Below are positions 38,384 through 46,130 of a stretch of DNA of 64,000 nucleotides, one piece after another. The notes beneath the pieces are model-generated. The model ran no database searches, had not been told where the DNA came from, and was given only the letters and a program-made list of their open reading frames with translations. Source of the DNA: Bacteroidales bacterium (GTDB lineage Bacteria > Bacteroidota > Bacteroidia > Bacteroidales > UBA932); NCBI GenBank assembly GCA_024401995.1, contig JAKSJZ010000002.1, positions 1 to 64,000 of the forward strand, read 5' to 3'. Position 1 is the first letter of the stretch. Each line of letters begins with the position of its first letter. Position numbers and translations under genes: made by a program.

Positions 38384-38389
38384 CAGGAT

Positions 38390-39139
38390 ATGGAGTTCCA
38401 ATATGACGGTTTGAAAGTGTTCTATACCCTTCAGGGGACCGGTGCTCCGGTCATCCTCCTCCACGGTTGGGGCTGCACCCACGAGGTGTTCGCGCCCGTG
38501 GCGGAGCTGCTCGGGGCGAAGTATTCGGTCTATTCCCTGGACCTGCCCGGTTTCGGGGAGTCCGACGAGCCCGGGAGCGTATGGGGCGTCGGGGATTATA
38601 CCCGTATGCTGGAGGCGTTCTGCGGGGAGTTGCGGCTGGAGTCCCCGTCCCTGGTGGCACATTCGTTCGGCGGGCGTATCTCCATACTGTTTGCATCGCG
38701 CAACAAGGTGGACAGGATGGTGCTGACCGATGCCGCAGGCATCAAGCCTGTGCGCAGGCTCTCCTATTATGTCAGGGTTTATGCCTACAAGGCCTTGAAG
38801 GTGATTCTTTCGCGGCTGTTGAAAAGAGAGGACCTGCTGCGCAGGATAGCCGGCGGGGCCGGCTCCGAGGATTACCGCAACGCCTCCCCCTTGATGAAGG
38901 CCGTCCTCTCGCGTACCGTCAATGAGGACCTTACCGACAGGCTCCCGCTTATTCAGGCTCCGACCCTGCTTTATTGGGGGACGGAAGACACGGCGACGCC
39001 CCTTGCTGATGCCAGAAAGATGGAGATGCTTATTCCGGACGCGGGGCTGGTGACGGTCGAGGGGGCCGGACATTTTTCGTTTGTCGAGGACCCGGCGCGC
39101 TATGCCGCCGTCCTTTCAAGTTTCTTCGGATTGGTATGA
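38390..39139 (+). CDS. Alpha/beta-fold hydrolase
   Basis: This 249-residue cytoplasmic protein has the oxyanion motif LLHGWGC, nucleophile elbow AHSFGG (Ser92), acid Asp200 in TEDTATP and His228 in GAGHFSF. The triad is complete, so it is probably active on an ester, thioester or amide; the substrate is unknown. It sits between PBP1A and a MurF-like ligase with a 4-bp overlap to the latter, which suggests a role with peptidoglycan precursors or undecaprenyl-linked intermediates, but that is inference from context only. Confidence 0.88.
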   Translation: MEFQYDGLKVFYTLQGTGAPVILLHGWGCTHEVFAPVAELLGAKYSVYSLDLPGFGESDEPGSVWGVGDYTRMLEAFCGELRLESPSLVAHSFGGRISILFASRNKVDRMVLTDAAGIKPVRRLSYYVRVYAYKALKVILSRLLKREDLLRRIAGGAGSEDYRNASPLMKAVLSRTVNEDLTDRLPLIQAPTLLYWGTEDTATPLADARKMEMLIPDAGLVTVEGAGHFSFVEDPARYAAVLSSFFGLV

Positions 39140-40593
39140 TATTCCTTGCGCTTATATTCTATGCCCTCTGGGCGGTTTCCTTGAGGTATGATATCTGGAT
39201 GTTCCAACAGAACTCCTATATGCCGTCGCGGTATTATACCTGGTTCAAGTCGGACTGGCTAGCGAACAGCCTTTCCAAAGGTCTTCTTTCCCCGCCGAAG
39301 GTGCCTCTCGTATGGACCAGACGGGTCATCCGCATAGTGGCGGTGAGCGTGGCGCTCGGGCTGCTGCTGCTCAGCCTGTCCTGGAAGTTGGGCGGTACGG
39401 CGCTGCTGGTTGTAATGGCGGTGCTGGTTCTTCTTCTGGACAAGCTTCTTGTAGTGCTTGCAAACCTGATTCTGTCCCCTGTCGAGGCACTGATCCGCAG
39501 GTGGTATTATCAGGATGCACGCAGGATACTTGATTCACACCCGGACCTCGTAGTGATAGGCGTGACCGGAAGTTATGGTAAGACCAGCACGAAAAATTAC
39601 CTTTACCGCATATTGAGCGAGAAATATAACGTTCTTGTTACTCCGGGCAATTACAATACGACGCTTGGTGTTGTAAGGACAATCAGGGAGCAGCTGAAGC
39701 CATATCACCGGTTTTTCATCGTGGAGATGGGGGCGAAACAGCCGGGGGATATACGGGAGATTTGCCGGCTTGTCCGTCCGACCGTGGGGATAGTAACGGC
39801 CGTCGGACCTATGCATCTCGAGACCTTCGGTTCCATAGAGAACGTGCGCAGGACCAAGTTCGAACTTCTCGAAGCCCTGCCGGAGGATGGCGTGGGCATA
39901 GTCAACCTGGATTCGGAGGGCATCGCTTCCGCGAAGTCCTTTCCCTGCCGCGGCCGTTTGCTCGGCTTCGGCATCAGGTCGGCCGAAGCCGACTATAAGG
40001 CCGGCGACGTGAGATATTCCCCCAACGGCACGTCCTTCACCCTCGAGGGGGGCTCCGACGGCAGGGTCGTGTACCATACTCCCGTTATGGGAGAGGGCAA
40101 CGTGCTTGACATAATCGGTGCGGCGGTTGCCGCCGAGGCCCTCGGCGTGGAAGTCGGGGCGAGAAAGACAGGCGTGTCGAAGCTTGCGGCAGTCGAGCAC
40201 AGGCTCAGCATCAGCACAAGGGGTGGCATTACCGTCATCGACGATGCATACAATTCCAATCCCGAGGGGGCGGCGATGGCCCTTGACGTTCTGCAGCGCA
40301 TCGAAGCTCCGGAAGGGGCGAAACGCATAGTCGTCACCCCCGGATTCGTGGAGATGGGGCCGGAGCAGGACAGGGCTTGCGAGGAATTCGGCCGGCATAT
40401 CGCCGAAGTTGCGGACGGACTTATAGTCGTGAACAGGCTTAACCGCGACGCCCTCTGCAAGGGGGCCGGGTCGATGGGGGAGGCCCTTTACATAGCGGAG
40501 GATTTGAGGGAGGCGTCGGCAATGGTGGCCCGGCTGGCCCTGCCCGGCGATATAGTGCTGTACGAGAATGACCTCCCGGATTCTTTCAAGTAA
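39136..40593 (+). CDS. Membrane-anchored MurF-like Mur ligase
   Basis: This 485-residue protein has an N-terminal region with hydrophobic helices at about 1-18 and 62-115, in place of the MurF substrate domain. The Mur ligase central domain follows: P-loop GVTGSYGKTSTK (Lys149), TPGNYNTTLGV, FIVEMGAKQPGDI, and the C-terminal domain with VIDDAYNSNPEG. The NYN-T and DDAYNSNP signatures are those of MurF-type ligases, which add D-Ala-D-Ala to the UDP-MurNAc-tripeptide. It lies 12 bp before ddl, the supplier of that dipeptide. The membrane part is unusual: canonical MurF is soluble. It may be the organism's MurF variant or modify another membrane-bound precursor. Confidence 0.85.
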   Translation: MIFLALIFYALWAVSLRYDIWMFQQNSYMPSRYYTWFKSDWLANSLSKGLLSPPKVPLVWTRRVIRIVAVSVALGLLLLSLSWKLGGTALLVVMAVLVLLLDKLLVVLANLILSPVEALIRRWYYQDARRILDSHPDLVVIGVTGSYGKTSTKNYLYRILSEKYNVLVTPGNYNTTLGVVRTIREQLKPYHRFFIVEMGAKQPGDIREICRLVRPTVGIVTAVGPMHLETFGSIENVRRTKFELLEALPEDGVGIVNLDSEGIASAKSFPCRGRLLGFGIRSAEADYKAGDVRYSPNGTSFTLEGGSDGRVVYHTPVMGEGNVLDIIGAAVAAEALGVEVGARKTGVSKLAAVEHRLSISTRGGITVIDDAYNSNPEGAAMALDVLQRIEAPEGAKRIVVTPGFVEMGPEQDRACEEFGRHIAEVADGLIVVNRLNRDALCKGAGSMGEALYIAEDLREASAMVARLALPGDIVLYENDLPDSFK

Positions 40594-40605
40594 CAATCAG
40601 GTATT

Positions 40606-41793
40606 ATGAAGACAAAAGTTGGACTACTTTTCGGAGGGCGTTCCGTTGAAAATGAGATTTCGGTCGTGACGGCCGTGCAGACAAGCGAGTCGCTTGATGC
40701 CGACCGCTATGAGGTGGTGCCTATTTACATTTCGAAACAGGGCCGCTGGTACACGGGAGACGGGTTGCTGAAGGTGGAGAACTACCGCGACCTGACCAGG
40801 CTTCTGGCCTCTTCGTCCGAGGTGTATATGAAGCCCCTCTACGGAGACTACAATCTGTATTTGAACGGTGGCGGTCTTTTCGGAGACAAGGTCGTGGCGA
40901 CCCTCGACGTCATTCTTCCCACCCTTCACGGCACCAACTGCGAGGACGGCACCGTCCAGGGGGTTCTCGCCTCCATAGGCATTCCGTTTGTCGGCTGCGG
41001 CGTCCTGGCATCGGCCAACGGTATGGACAAGATTACGATGAAGATGATTCTCAGGGGTTGCGGGATACCGGTTGTGGATTATTTCTGGTTCAACGACAAG
41101 AGCTGGTATGCCGATCGGGACAAGGTGGCCGATGCGTTGGAGAAGACCTTGAAATATCCTGTCATAGTCAAGCCGGCCAACTCCGGCTCGAGCGTCGGCA
41201 TCAGGCCCGCCCACAACAGGGAGGAGTTTTTTGAGGCGGCCGAGTATGCCTGCACTTTTACCACGAGAATCATCGTGGAGAGGCTCATCACCGCGCTGAA
41301 GGAGGTCAACTGTTCCGTGATAGGCAACTATGAGGAATGTGAGGCCTCGGTGTGCGAGGTCCCCCAGAGAAGCGGGGAGATTCTCACCTACGAAGACAAG
41401 TACAAGGGTGGCGGCAAGGGCGCGAAGTCGAAGGGGATGCGCTCGACGAAGAGGGAGCTTCCCGCAAAGCTTGCCGACGGCGAGACGGAATACATACAGG
41501 ACCTTGCCTGCCGCACTTTCAGGGCGCTCTCCTGTGACGGTGTCGCGAGAATTGACTTTATGAAGGATGAGGATGACCGCAGGATATATGTCAATGAGAT
41601 AAACACTATTCCCGGCTCCCTGTCCTCATATCTTTGGGATGCGGCAGGCCTGCCCTTCGACAAGGCGATAGACCGTCTCATCGACATAGCGCTTGCGCGT
41701 TCGCGCGAGGAATCGTTCAAGATTACCGATTTCGGAGGCAACATATTCAAGGACCTCGGCAAGGGAGCCAGGATGGGCAAGTTCTCCAAATGA
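40606..41793 (+). CDS. ddl: D-alanine--D-alanine ligase
   Basis: This 395-residue ATP-grasp enzyme joins two D-Ala for the peptidoglycan stem. Its motifs are GLLFGGRSVENEISVV, PTLHGTNCEDGTVQG, VKPANSGSSVGIR, ARIDFM and NEINTIPGSLSSYLW. The last motif has LSSYLW where E. coli Ddl has MTSHSLVP; this variant occurs in a distinct Ddl branch and affects the D-Ala2 pocket region. It follows the MurF-like gene by 12 bp and overlaps dus by 4 bp (ATGA). Confidence 0.93.
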   Translation: MKTKVGLLFGGRSVENEISVVTAVQTSESLDADRYEVVPIYISKQGRWYTGDGLLKVENYRDLTRLLASSSEVYMKPLYGDYNLYLNGGGLFGDKVVATLDVILPTLHGTNCEDGTVQGVLASIGIPFVGCGVLASANGMDKITMKMILRGCGIPVVDYFWFNDKSWYADRDKVADALEKTLKYPVIVKPANSGSSVGIRPAHNREEFFEAAEYACTFTTRIIVERLITALKEVNCSVIGNYEECEASVCEVPQRSGEILTYEDKYKGGGKGAKSKGMRSTKRELPAKLADGETEYIQDLACRTFRALSCDGVARIDFMKDEDDRRIYVNEINTIPGSLSSYLWDAAGLPFDKAIDRLIDIALARSREESFKITDFGGNIFKDLGKGARMGKFSK

Positions 41794-42785
41794 GAATAGG
41801 GGATCTGGACCTGGGCGAAAGGCCCGTGCTTCTGGCACCGATGGAAGACGTGACCGATACGTCTTTCAGACTTCTGTGCAGGGAACACGGGGCGGATATG
41901 GTCTATACGGAGTTCATTCCCTCCGACGGACTGATACGCGATGCGTCCAAAGCCCTTGCCAAGATGAAGACCCTTGACGAGGAGGCTCCGATAGGGATTC
42001 AGATATACGGGCATATCCCCGAGTCGATGGTGGAGGCGGCGAAGATGGCTGACAGGGCCGCGGAGATTGCCGGAGGGCACGGCGCGGACGTTATTGACAT
42101 CAATTTCGGCTGTCCGGTCACCAAGATTGCCGGACGCGGCGCCGGCTCCGGTATGATGCGCGAGCCCGACAAGATGGTGGCCATCACCAAGGCTGTCGTG
42201 GAGGCCGTCGGCAAGCCGGTCACGGTCAAGACCAGACTCGGCTGGGACGAGAACTCGAAGATAATAGTCGAATTGGCGGAACGGTTGCAGGACGTCGGCA
42301 TCAGCGCCCTGACTATCCACGGCAGGACAAGATGCCAGATGTACAGGGGCGAGGCCGACTGGACCCTCATAGGGGAAGTGAAGAACAACCCGCGGATGAA
42401 AATACCGGTCATAGGCAACGGGGACATAGATTCTGCGGTCAAGGCGCGGGAAGCCTTCGAACGGTATGGCGTGGATGCGATAATGATAGGGCGCGCCACC
42501 TACGGGCGGCCCTGGATTTTCAAGGAGATAAAGCATTTTCTCGCCACGGGGGAGGAACTTCCGTCTCCGGGGGTCAGGGAGAGGGTGGAAACGGCCCGGC
42601 GTCATCTAGCGCTTTCCCTTGAGGCGAAGGGGCCCGTGAGGGGGATTTATGAGATGAGACGTCACCTGTGCTGTTATTTCAAGGGGCTTCCGGATTTCCG
42701 GGACACGCGGATGAAGATGGTTACAACTCTTGACGTGGATGAATTGTACGGAATTCTTGACTATATTTGCGACAGATATGCTTGA
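41790..42785 (+). CDS. dus: tRNA-dihydrouridine synthase
   Basis: This 331-residue FMN enzyme starts at ATG 41790, overlapping the ddl stop. Its motifs are LLAPMEDVTDTSFR, MVYTEF, DINFGCPVTKIAGRGAGS (catalytic Cys108) and IPVIGNGDI, with GRATYGRPW binding phosphate. It reduces specific uridines in tRNA; the sequence looks nearest to the DusB branch. Its presence in a wall-synthesis operon has no obvious functional reason. The lpxK promoter element lies inside its 3' end. Confidence 0.94.
   Translation: MRIGDLDLGERPVLLAPMEDVTDTSFRLLCREHGADMVYTEFIPSDGLIRDASKALAKMKTLDEEAPIGIQIYGHIPESMVEAAKMADRAAEIAGGHGADVIDINFGCPVTKIAGRGAGSGMMREPDKMVAITKAVVEAVGKPVTVKTRLGWDENSKIIVELAERLQDVGISALTIHGRTRCQMYRGEADWTLIGEVKNNPRMKIPVIGNGDIDSAVKAREAFERYGVDAIMIGRATYGRPWIFKEIKHFLATGEELPSPGVRERVETARRHLALSLEAKGPVRGIYEMRRHLCCYFKGLPDFRDTRMKMVTTLDVDELYGILDYICDRYA
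42762..42769 (+). promoter_or_regulatory. Possible internal -7 element (TATATTTG) for lpxK
   Basis: This TAnnTTTG match within the last codons of dus ends 8 bp before the lpxK ATG. It would give an almost leaderless lpxK transcript, in addition to operon transcription. Chance occurrence in coding sequence is possible. Confidence 0.35.
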
Positions 42786-43866
42786 CAAGATAATCCTGTT
42801 TCCGTACTGGTTGTTCCTGAAGATTCGCAACTGGGTTTATGACAAGGGCATCAAGGCCGTGAAGGAGGCTCCGATGCCCACGATATGTCTCGGGAACGTG
42901 ACGGTCGGCGGTACCGGCAAGACCCCTCATACCGAGATGATTCTCTCCATTCTGGGCGATACGTTCACCTGGGGAGGCCGTGTGCTGGGCGTGCTGTCCC
43001 GCGGGTACAAGCGCAGGACAAGGGGCTTCCGGACGGTGACCGCCGGAGGAAGCGCCCTGCTGTTCGGCGACGAGCCGGGTCAGATAAAGAACAAGTTTCC
43101 TGAGGCGTATGTGGCGGTGGATGCGGACAGGGTCGAGGGGTGTGAGATAATGTCGCATATAAGCGGTTTTCAGAAGGCCGCGGAGCTTGTCATTCTGGAT
43201 GATGCCTTCCAGTACAGAAAGCTGAAGGCCACAATGAACATAGTGCTGGTGGACTGGGACCGTCCCGTGTTTCAGGACAGGCTTCTTCCGCTCGGCGGGC
43301 TCAGGGATCTTCCCGAGCGGGTAGGTGAGGCCGACATCATCATTATGACCAAATGCCCGCGTGAGCTGGATGATTGGGAGAAGACGTCGCGGGCCCGCAA
43401 GGTGGGCATTTTCGATTATAGCACCTCGGCCTGCGAGGGGACCGGCATAAAGGGAAGGAGGCAGTTCCTTTTCTTCACGACAATAAACTATTGCCCGCTC
43501 AGGGCCGTGTTCGGTGCGGCGGACAACAGATATATCTATTCCAAGCAGGCTGTCGTCTTCTCCGGCATAGCGCGTGACGGCCAGCTTCTGCGGTATCTGG
43601 GCGACACCTACAACATTGTGGGCAATTTCCGATTCCGTGACCACCACCGTTTCCGCACGGGTGATTTCGAAAGGATAATGCAGGTGGTTCTCCGTCATCC
43701 GACCGCGGCGGTCATTACGACCGAGAAAGATGCACAGAGGGTACTGGATTGCAGGAGGGTGCCCGATGCGTTGAAGGAGAGGATGTTCCTCGTCCCGATA
43801 AAGGTGGAATTCATCGAGCCGGAGCAGAAGAATATTTTCACGCAGATAATCAGCGCTATACAATAG
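42778..43866 (+). CDS. lpxK: Tetraacyldisaccharide 4'-kinase
   Basis: This 362-residue membrane-associated lipid A kinase phosphorylates the 4' position of the lipid A disaccharide. It shows an amphipathic N-terminus (IILFPYWLFLKIRNWVYD), the P-loop NVTVGGTGKTPH, SRGYKRRTRG, GDEPGQIKNKF and LDDAFQYRKL. The start at 42778 overlaps dus by 8 bp; an earlier in-frame TTG or ATG would overlap more and add residues not seen in the family. The 3' end overlaps the convergent aminopeptidase gene by 11 bp. Confidence 0.95.
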   Translation: MLDKIILFPYWLFLKIRNWVYDKGIKAVKEAPMPTICLGNVTVGGTGKTPHTEMILSILGDTFTWGGRVLGVLSRGYKRRTRGFRTVTAGGSALLFGDEPGQIKNKFPEAYVAVDADRVEGCEIMSHISGFQKAAELVILDDAFQYRKLKATMNIVLVDWDRPVFQDRLLPLGGLRDLPERVGEADIIIMTKCPRELDDWEKTSRARKVGIFDYSTSACEGTGIKGRRQFLFFTTINYCPLRAVFGAADNRYIYSKQAVVFSGIARDGQLLRYLGDTYNIVGNFRFRDHHRFRTGDFERIMQVVLRHPTAAVITTEKDAQRVLDCRRVPDALKERMFLVPIKVEFIEPEQKNIFTQIISAIQ

Positions 43867-45559
43867 CCGAAGAGAGAGTCTTTCCCCTGAGCCAGGAGGC
43901 GATCTCCGGAGGGAGAAGCGGAGCGAGGGTTGTGAATACTTTCTCGTTATAGGCATTGAGCCACTTTATCTCCGCCCTTTCAAGCAGTCTGAAATCAACG
44001 GGGGCAGTATCGAAATGGCAGAGAGTGAGGGGTTCGAACCGCAGCCATTCGCCGAATTCCGACTGCCCGTCGTCCACGCAAAGAAGGAGATTTTCGTGCC
44101 GGACTCCGAACAGACCCTCCCTGTATATGCCGGGTTCGTCGGATACGACCATCCCCGCCTCCAGGGGCGCGGGGTTGAGGTTCTGTCTTATGTCCTGCGG
44201 CCCTTCGTGTACCCCGAGCAGGAATCCCACCCCGTGTCCGGTACCGTGGCCGAAATTGCGGTGTGCCTTCCACAGCGGTTCCCTGCCCAGCGCATCGATT
44301 CTGCACCCGGGAGTGCCCTTGGGGAAAACAGCCATTGCAAGGTCTATGTGGCTTTTGAGCACGAGAGTATAGTCCTCCCTTTCCTGCGGTGTGCATTCCC
44401 CTACCGGTACGGTACGGGTTATGTCGGTGGTGCCGCTCATATACTGGCCGCCGGAGTCGCACAGGTACAGGCCCGTTTCCCCGATGACCGGGGCGTTGGT
44501 GGCGGGCGTGCGGTAGTGCGGCAGGGCTGCTCCCGGCCCGTAGGCGGAGATGGTTTCGAAACTGTCTCCGAGGTAGTCCCCTATTTCTGCGCGGAGTTTG
44601 CCCAGATATACGGAGGCATCCCATTCCGTGATTCGGTGCCCGGCATCCAGCGACTTTTCGAGCCAGTACAGGAACTTCTCCATAACCACGCCTTCGCGAA
44701 TGTGGGCTTCGCGCAGACTGCGTATCTCGAAGTCGTTCTTGACTGCCTTGCGCGGGGCAATCAGGTCGGGCCCGGAATACAACTCCCCGTCAAAGGACTC
44801 CACTTCTTCGTCCACGGACGCATAGGGAAGAATCTCCACCCCCTGATCTTCAAGTCCTGCGAAAGTTTCCCCGCTTTGAGGGTCCTCCACGCTGTCTTTC
44901 AGTACGAACCATTTCACCCTGTCCGTGCTTACAAGAAGGTAGGATATCACATACGGATTGTACTCCACGTCGGAAGCCCGCACGTTGAGCAGCCAGGCAA
45001 TCTCGTCAAGCGCCGTCACCAGACAGCCGTCGCAGCCGTTGTCTTCGAGCCGGGCCCTGAGCCAGGCTATTTTCTCCTCCGAACTTTCGCCGGTCTCGAC
45101 CTCGAAGACAGGGGTCTGCGGGATGGGCGGTCTGTCCGGCCAGATTGCCCCGAGCAGGTCCTTGACCGCCACCACGCTGAGGCGTTCCGGCAGCGGGCCT
45201 ATGGATGAAGCTCCGAAGCAGAGACTGTCGTAGGCGACTATCGCATCTTCCGGAAGCGTCCTGTCAAGCCATTCCGGAATGGGAATTTCTTCCGGCACGC
45301 GGGTTTTGTGGAGGGATACTCCGGTGCCGGCGAGCTGCTCCCGGGCCTGAATGAAATATCTGCTGTCGGTCCACAGGCCGGCATCGTCCGCGGTGACCAC
45401 CACGTCGGCGGCCTCGCCGGTAAAGCCGGTGAGCCATTCGACCTGCCTCCAGCACAGGGCCGGGTATTCGCTTCCGTGGGGATCGGTGCCCGGCACGATG
45501 ACGGCATCCCAACCTTTCGAAAGCATAAGGGCCCTCAGGGCCTCGATTCGGTCATTCAT
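43856..45559 (-). CDS. Xaa-Pro aminopeptidase (M24B, aminopeptidase P)
   Basis: This 567-residue cytoplasmic protein (start ATG 45559, MNDRIEALRALM; ATG 45592 would overlap the preceding gene by 41 bp) carries two creatinase-like N-terminal domains and the pita-bread catalytic domain. Metal ligands are seen in YLCDSGGQYMSGTTDITRT (two Asp), GHGTGHGVG (His), SDEPGIY (Glu) and VRHENLL (Glu). It removes N-terminal residues before proline. The three-domain length is typical of eukaryote-like APP1 enzymes found in Bacteroidales. It is the last gene of a three-gene operon. Confidence 0.93.
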   Translation of the reverse strand: MNDRIEALRALMLSKGWDAVIVPGTDPHGSEYPALCWRQVEWLTGFTGEAADVVVTADDAGLWTDSRYFIQAREQLAGTGVSLHKTRVPEEIPIPEWLDRTLPEDAIVAYDSLCFGASSIGPLPERLSVVAVKDLLGAIWPDRPPIPQTPVFEVETGESSEEKIAWLRARLEDNGCDGCLVTALDEIAWLLNVRASDVEYNPYVISYLLVSTDRVKWFVLKDSVEDPQSGETFAGLEDQGVEILPYASVDEEVESFDGELYSGPDLIAPRKAVKNDFEIRSLREAHIREGVVMEKFLYWLEKSLDAGHRITEWDASVYLGKLRAEIGDYLGDSFETISAYGPGAALPHYRTPATNAPVIGETGLYLCDSGGQYMSGTTDITRTVPVGECTPQEREDYTLVLKSHIDLAMAVFPKGTPGCRIDALGREPLWKAHRNFGHGTGHGVGFLLGVHEGPQDIRQNLNPAPLEAGMVVSDEPGIYREGLFGVRHENLLLCVDDGQSEFGEWLRFEPLTLCHFDTAPVDFRLLERAEIKWLNAYNEKVFTTLAPLLPPEIASWLRGKTLSSAIV

Positions 45560-46130
45560 ATCCAAGATGTTTTGCGGCCGCTTCCAGGCCATTGTAGAAT
45601 TCTTCCCCGAACTCGTCGGTCAGGACATCCCTTAAAAAGCGGAATACCCGTATCCCCCTTTTCCTGCCGTTTTCCTCCGCGGCCGCGCATATCGCCCACC
45701 TGTGATAGTTCAGGGCAAGTCCTCCGCCTGTGAGGTCGGTGGCCCTGATCGGGTACAGCCGACAGGACAGGGGCTTGCGGCGGCCGCTTTTCTCGATGGC
45801 GCAAAGACACCCGCCCCCTTGCGGGAAATGGGTGTAGGCACATTCCTGCGAGCCTTCCACGACCGGGGTTACAAGTTCCGAGTCGCGGTCGAGTTCAAAG
45901 AATCCCTTCGCTTCCACCGCCTTGCGCCCCCTCTCGGTCATAAGCGGGCTGAATGTGGGATAATCCCTTTCCAATCCGCACGGTTCGTTCTCCTTGAGAG
46001 GCGCTCCGGCATCGCCTTCGATGCAGCAGCGGCCCCTGCAGGCCGCATAGTCGCAAGCGAAGAATTCGCTGATGACTTCTTCCGAGACCAGAACGTTCCC
46101 CAATTGTATTATTGCGCCGAATTCTTTCAT
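45552..46130 (-). CDS. DUF3109 family protein with Cys cluster
   Basis: This 192-residue protein has a Cys-rich start (ACDYAACRGRCCIEGDAGAP) plus later CAYTHFPQGGGCLCAIE and SCRLYPIR, eight or more Cys that could hold a metal or Fe-S cluster. This is the Bacteroidetes DUF3109 family, related to YkgJ-type zinc/iron cluster proteins. Its function is unknown. The start overlaps the M16-like gene by 4 bp and the end overlaps aminopeptidase P by 8 bp, so it is cotranslated with both. Confidence 0.88.
   Translation of the reverse strand: MKEFGAIIQLGNVLVSEEVISEFFACDYAACRGRCCIEGDAGAPLKENEPCGLERDYPTFSPLMTERGRKAVEAKGFFELDRDSELVTPVVEGSQECAYTHFPQGGGCLCAIEKSGRRKPLSCRLYPIRATDLTGGGLALNYHRWAICAAAEENGRKRGIRVFRFLRDVLTDEFGEEFYNGLEAAAKHLGYE

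Noticed and set aside
37205..39073. A 622-codon minus-strand frame opposite PBP1A and the alpha/beta hydrolase
   Set aside because: Both plus-strand proteins have complete catalytic motifs; the antisense frame is compositionally biased.
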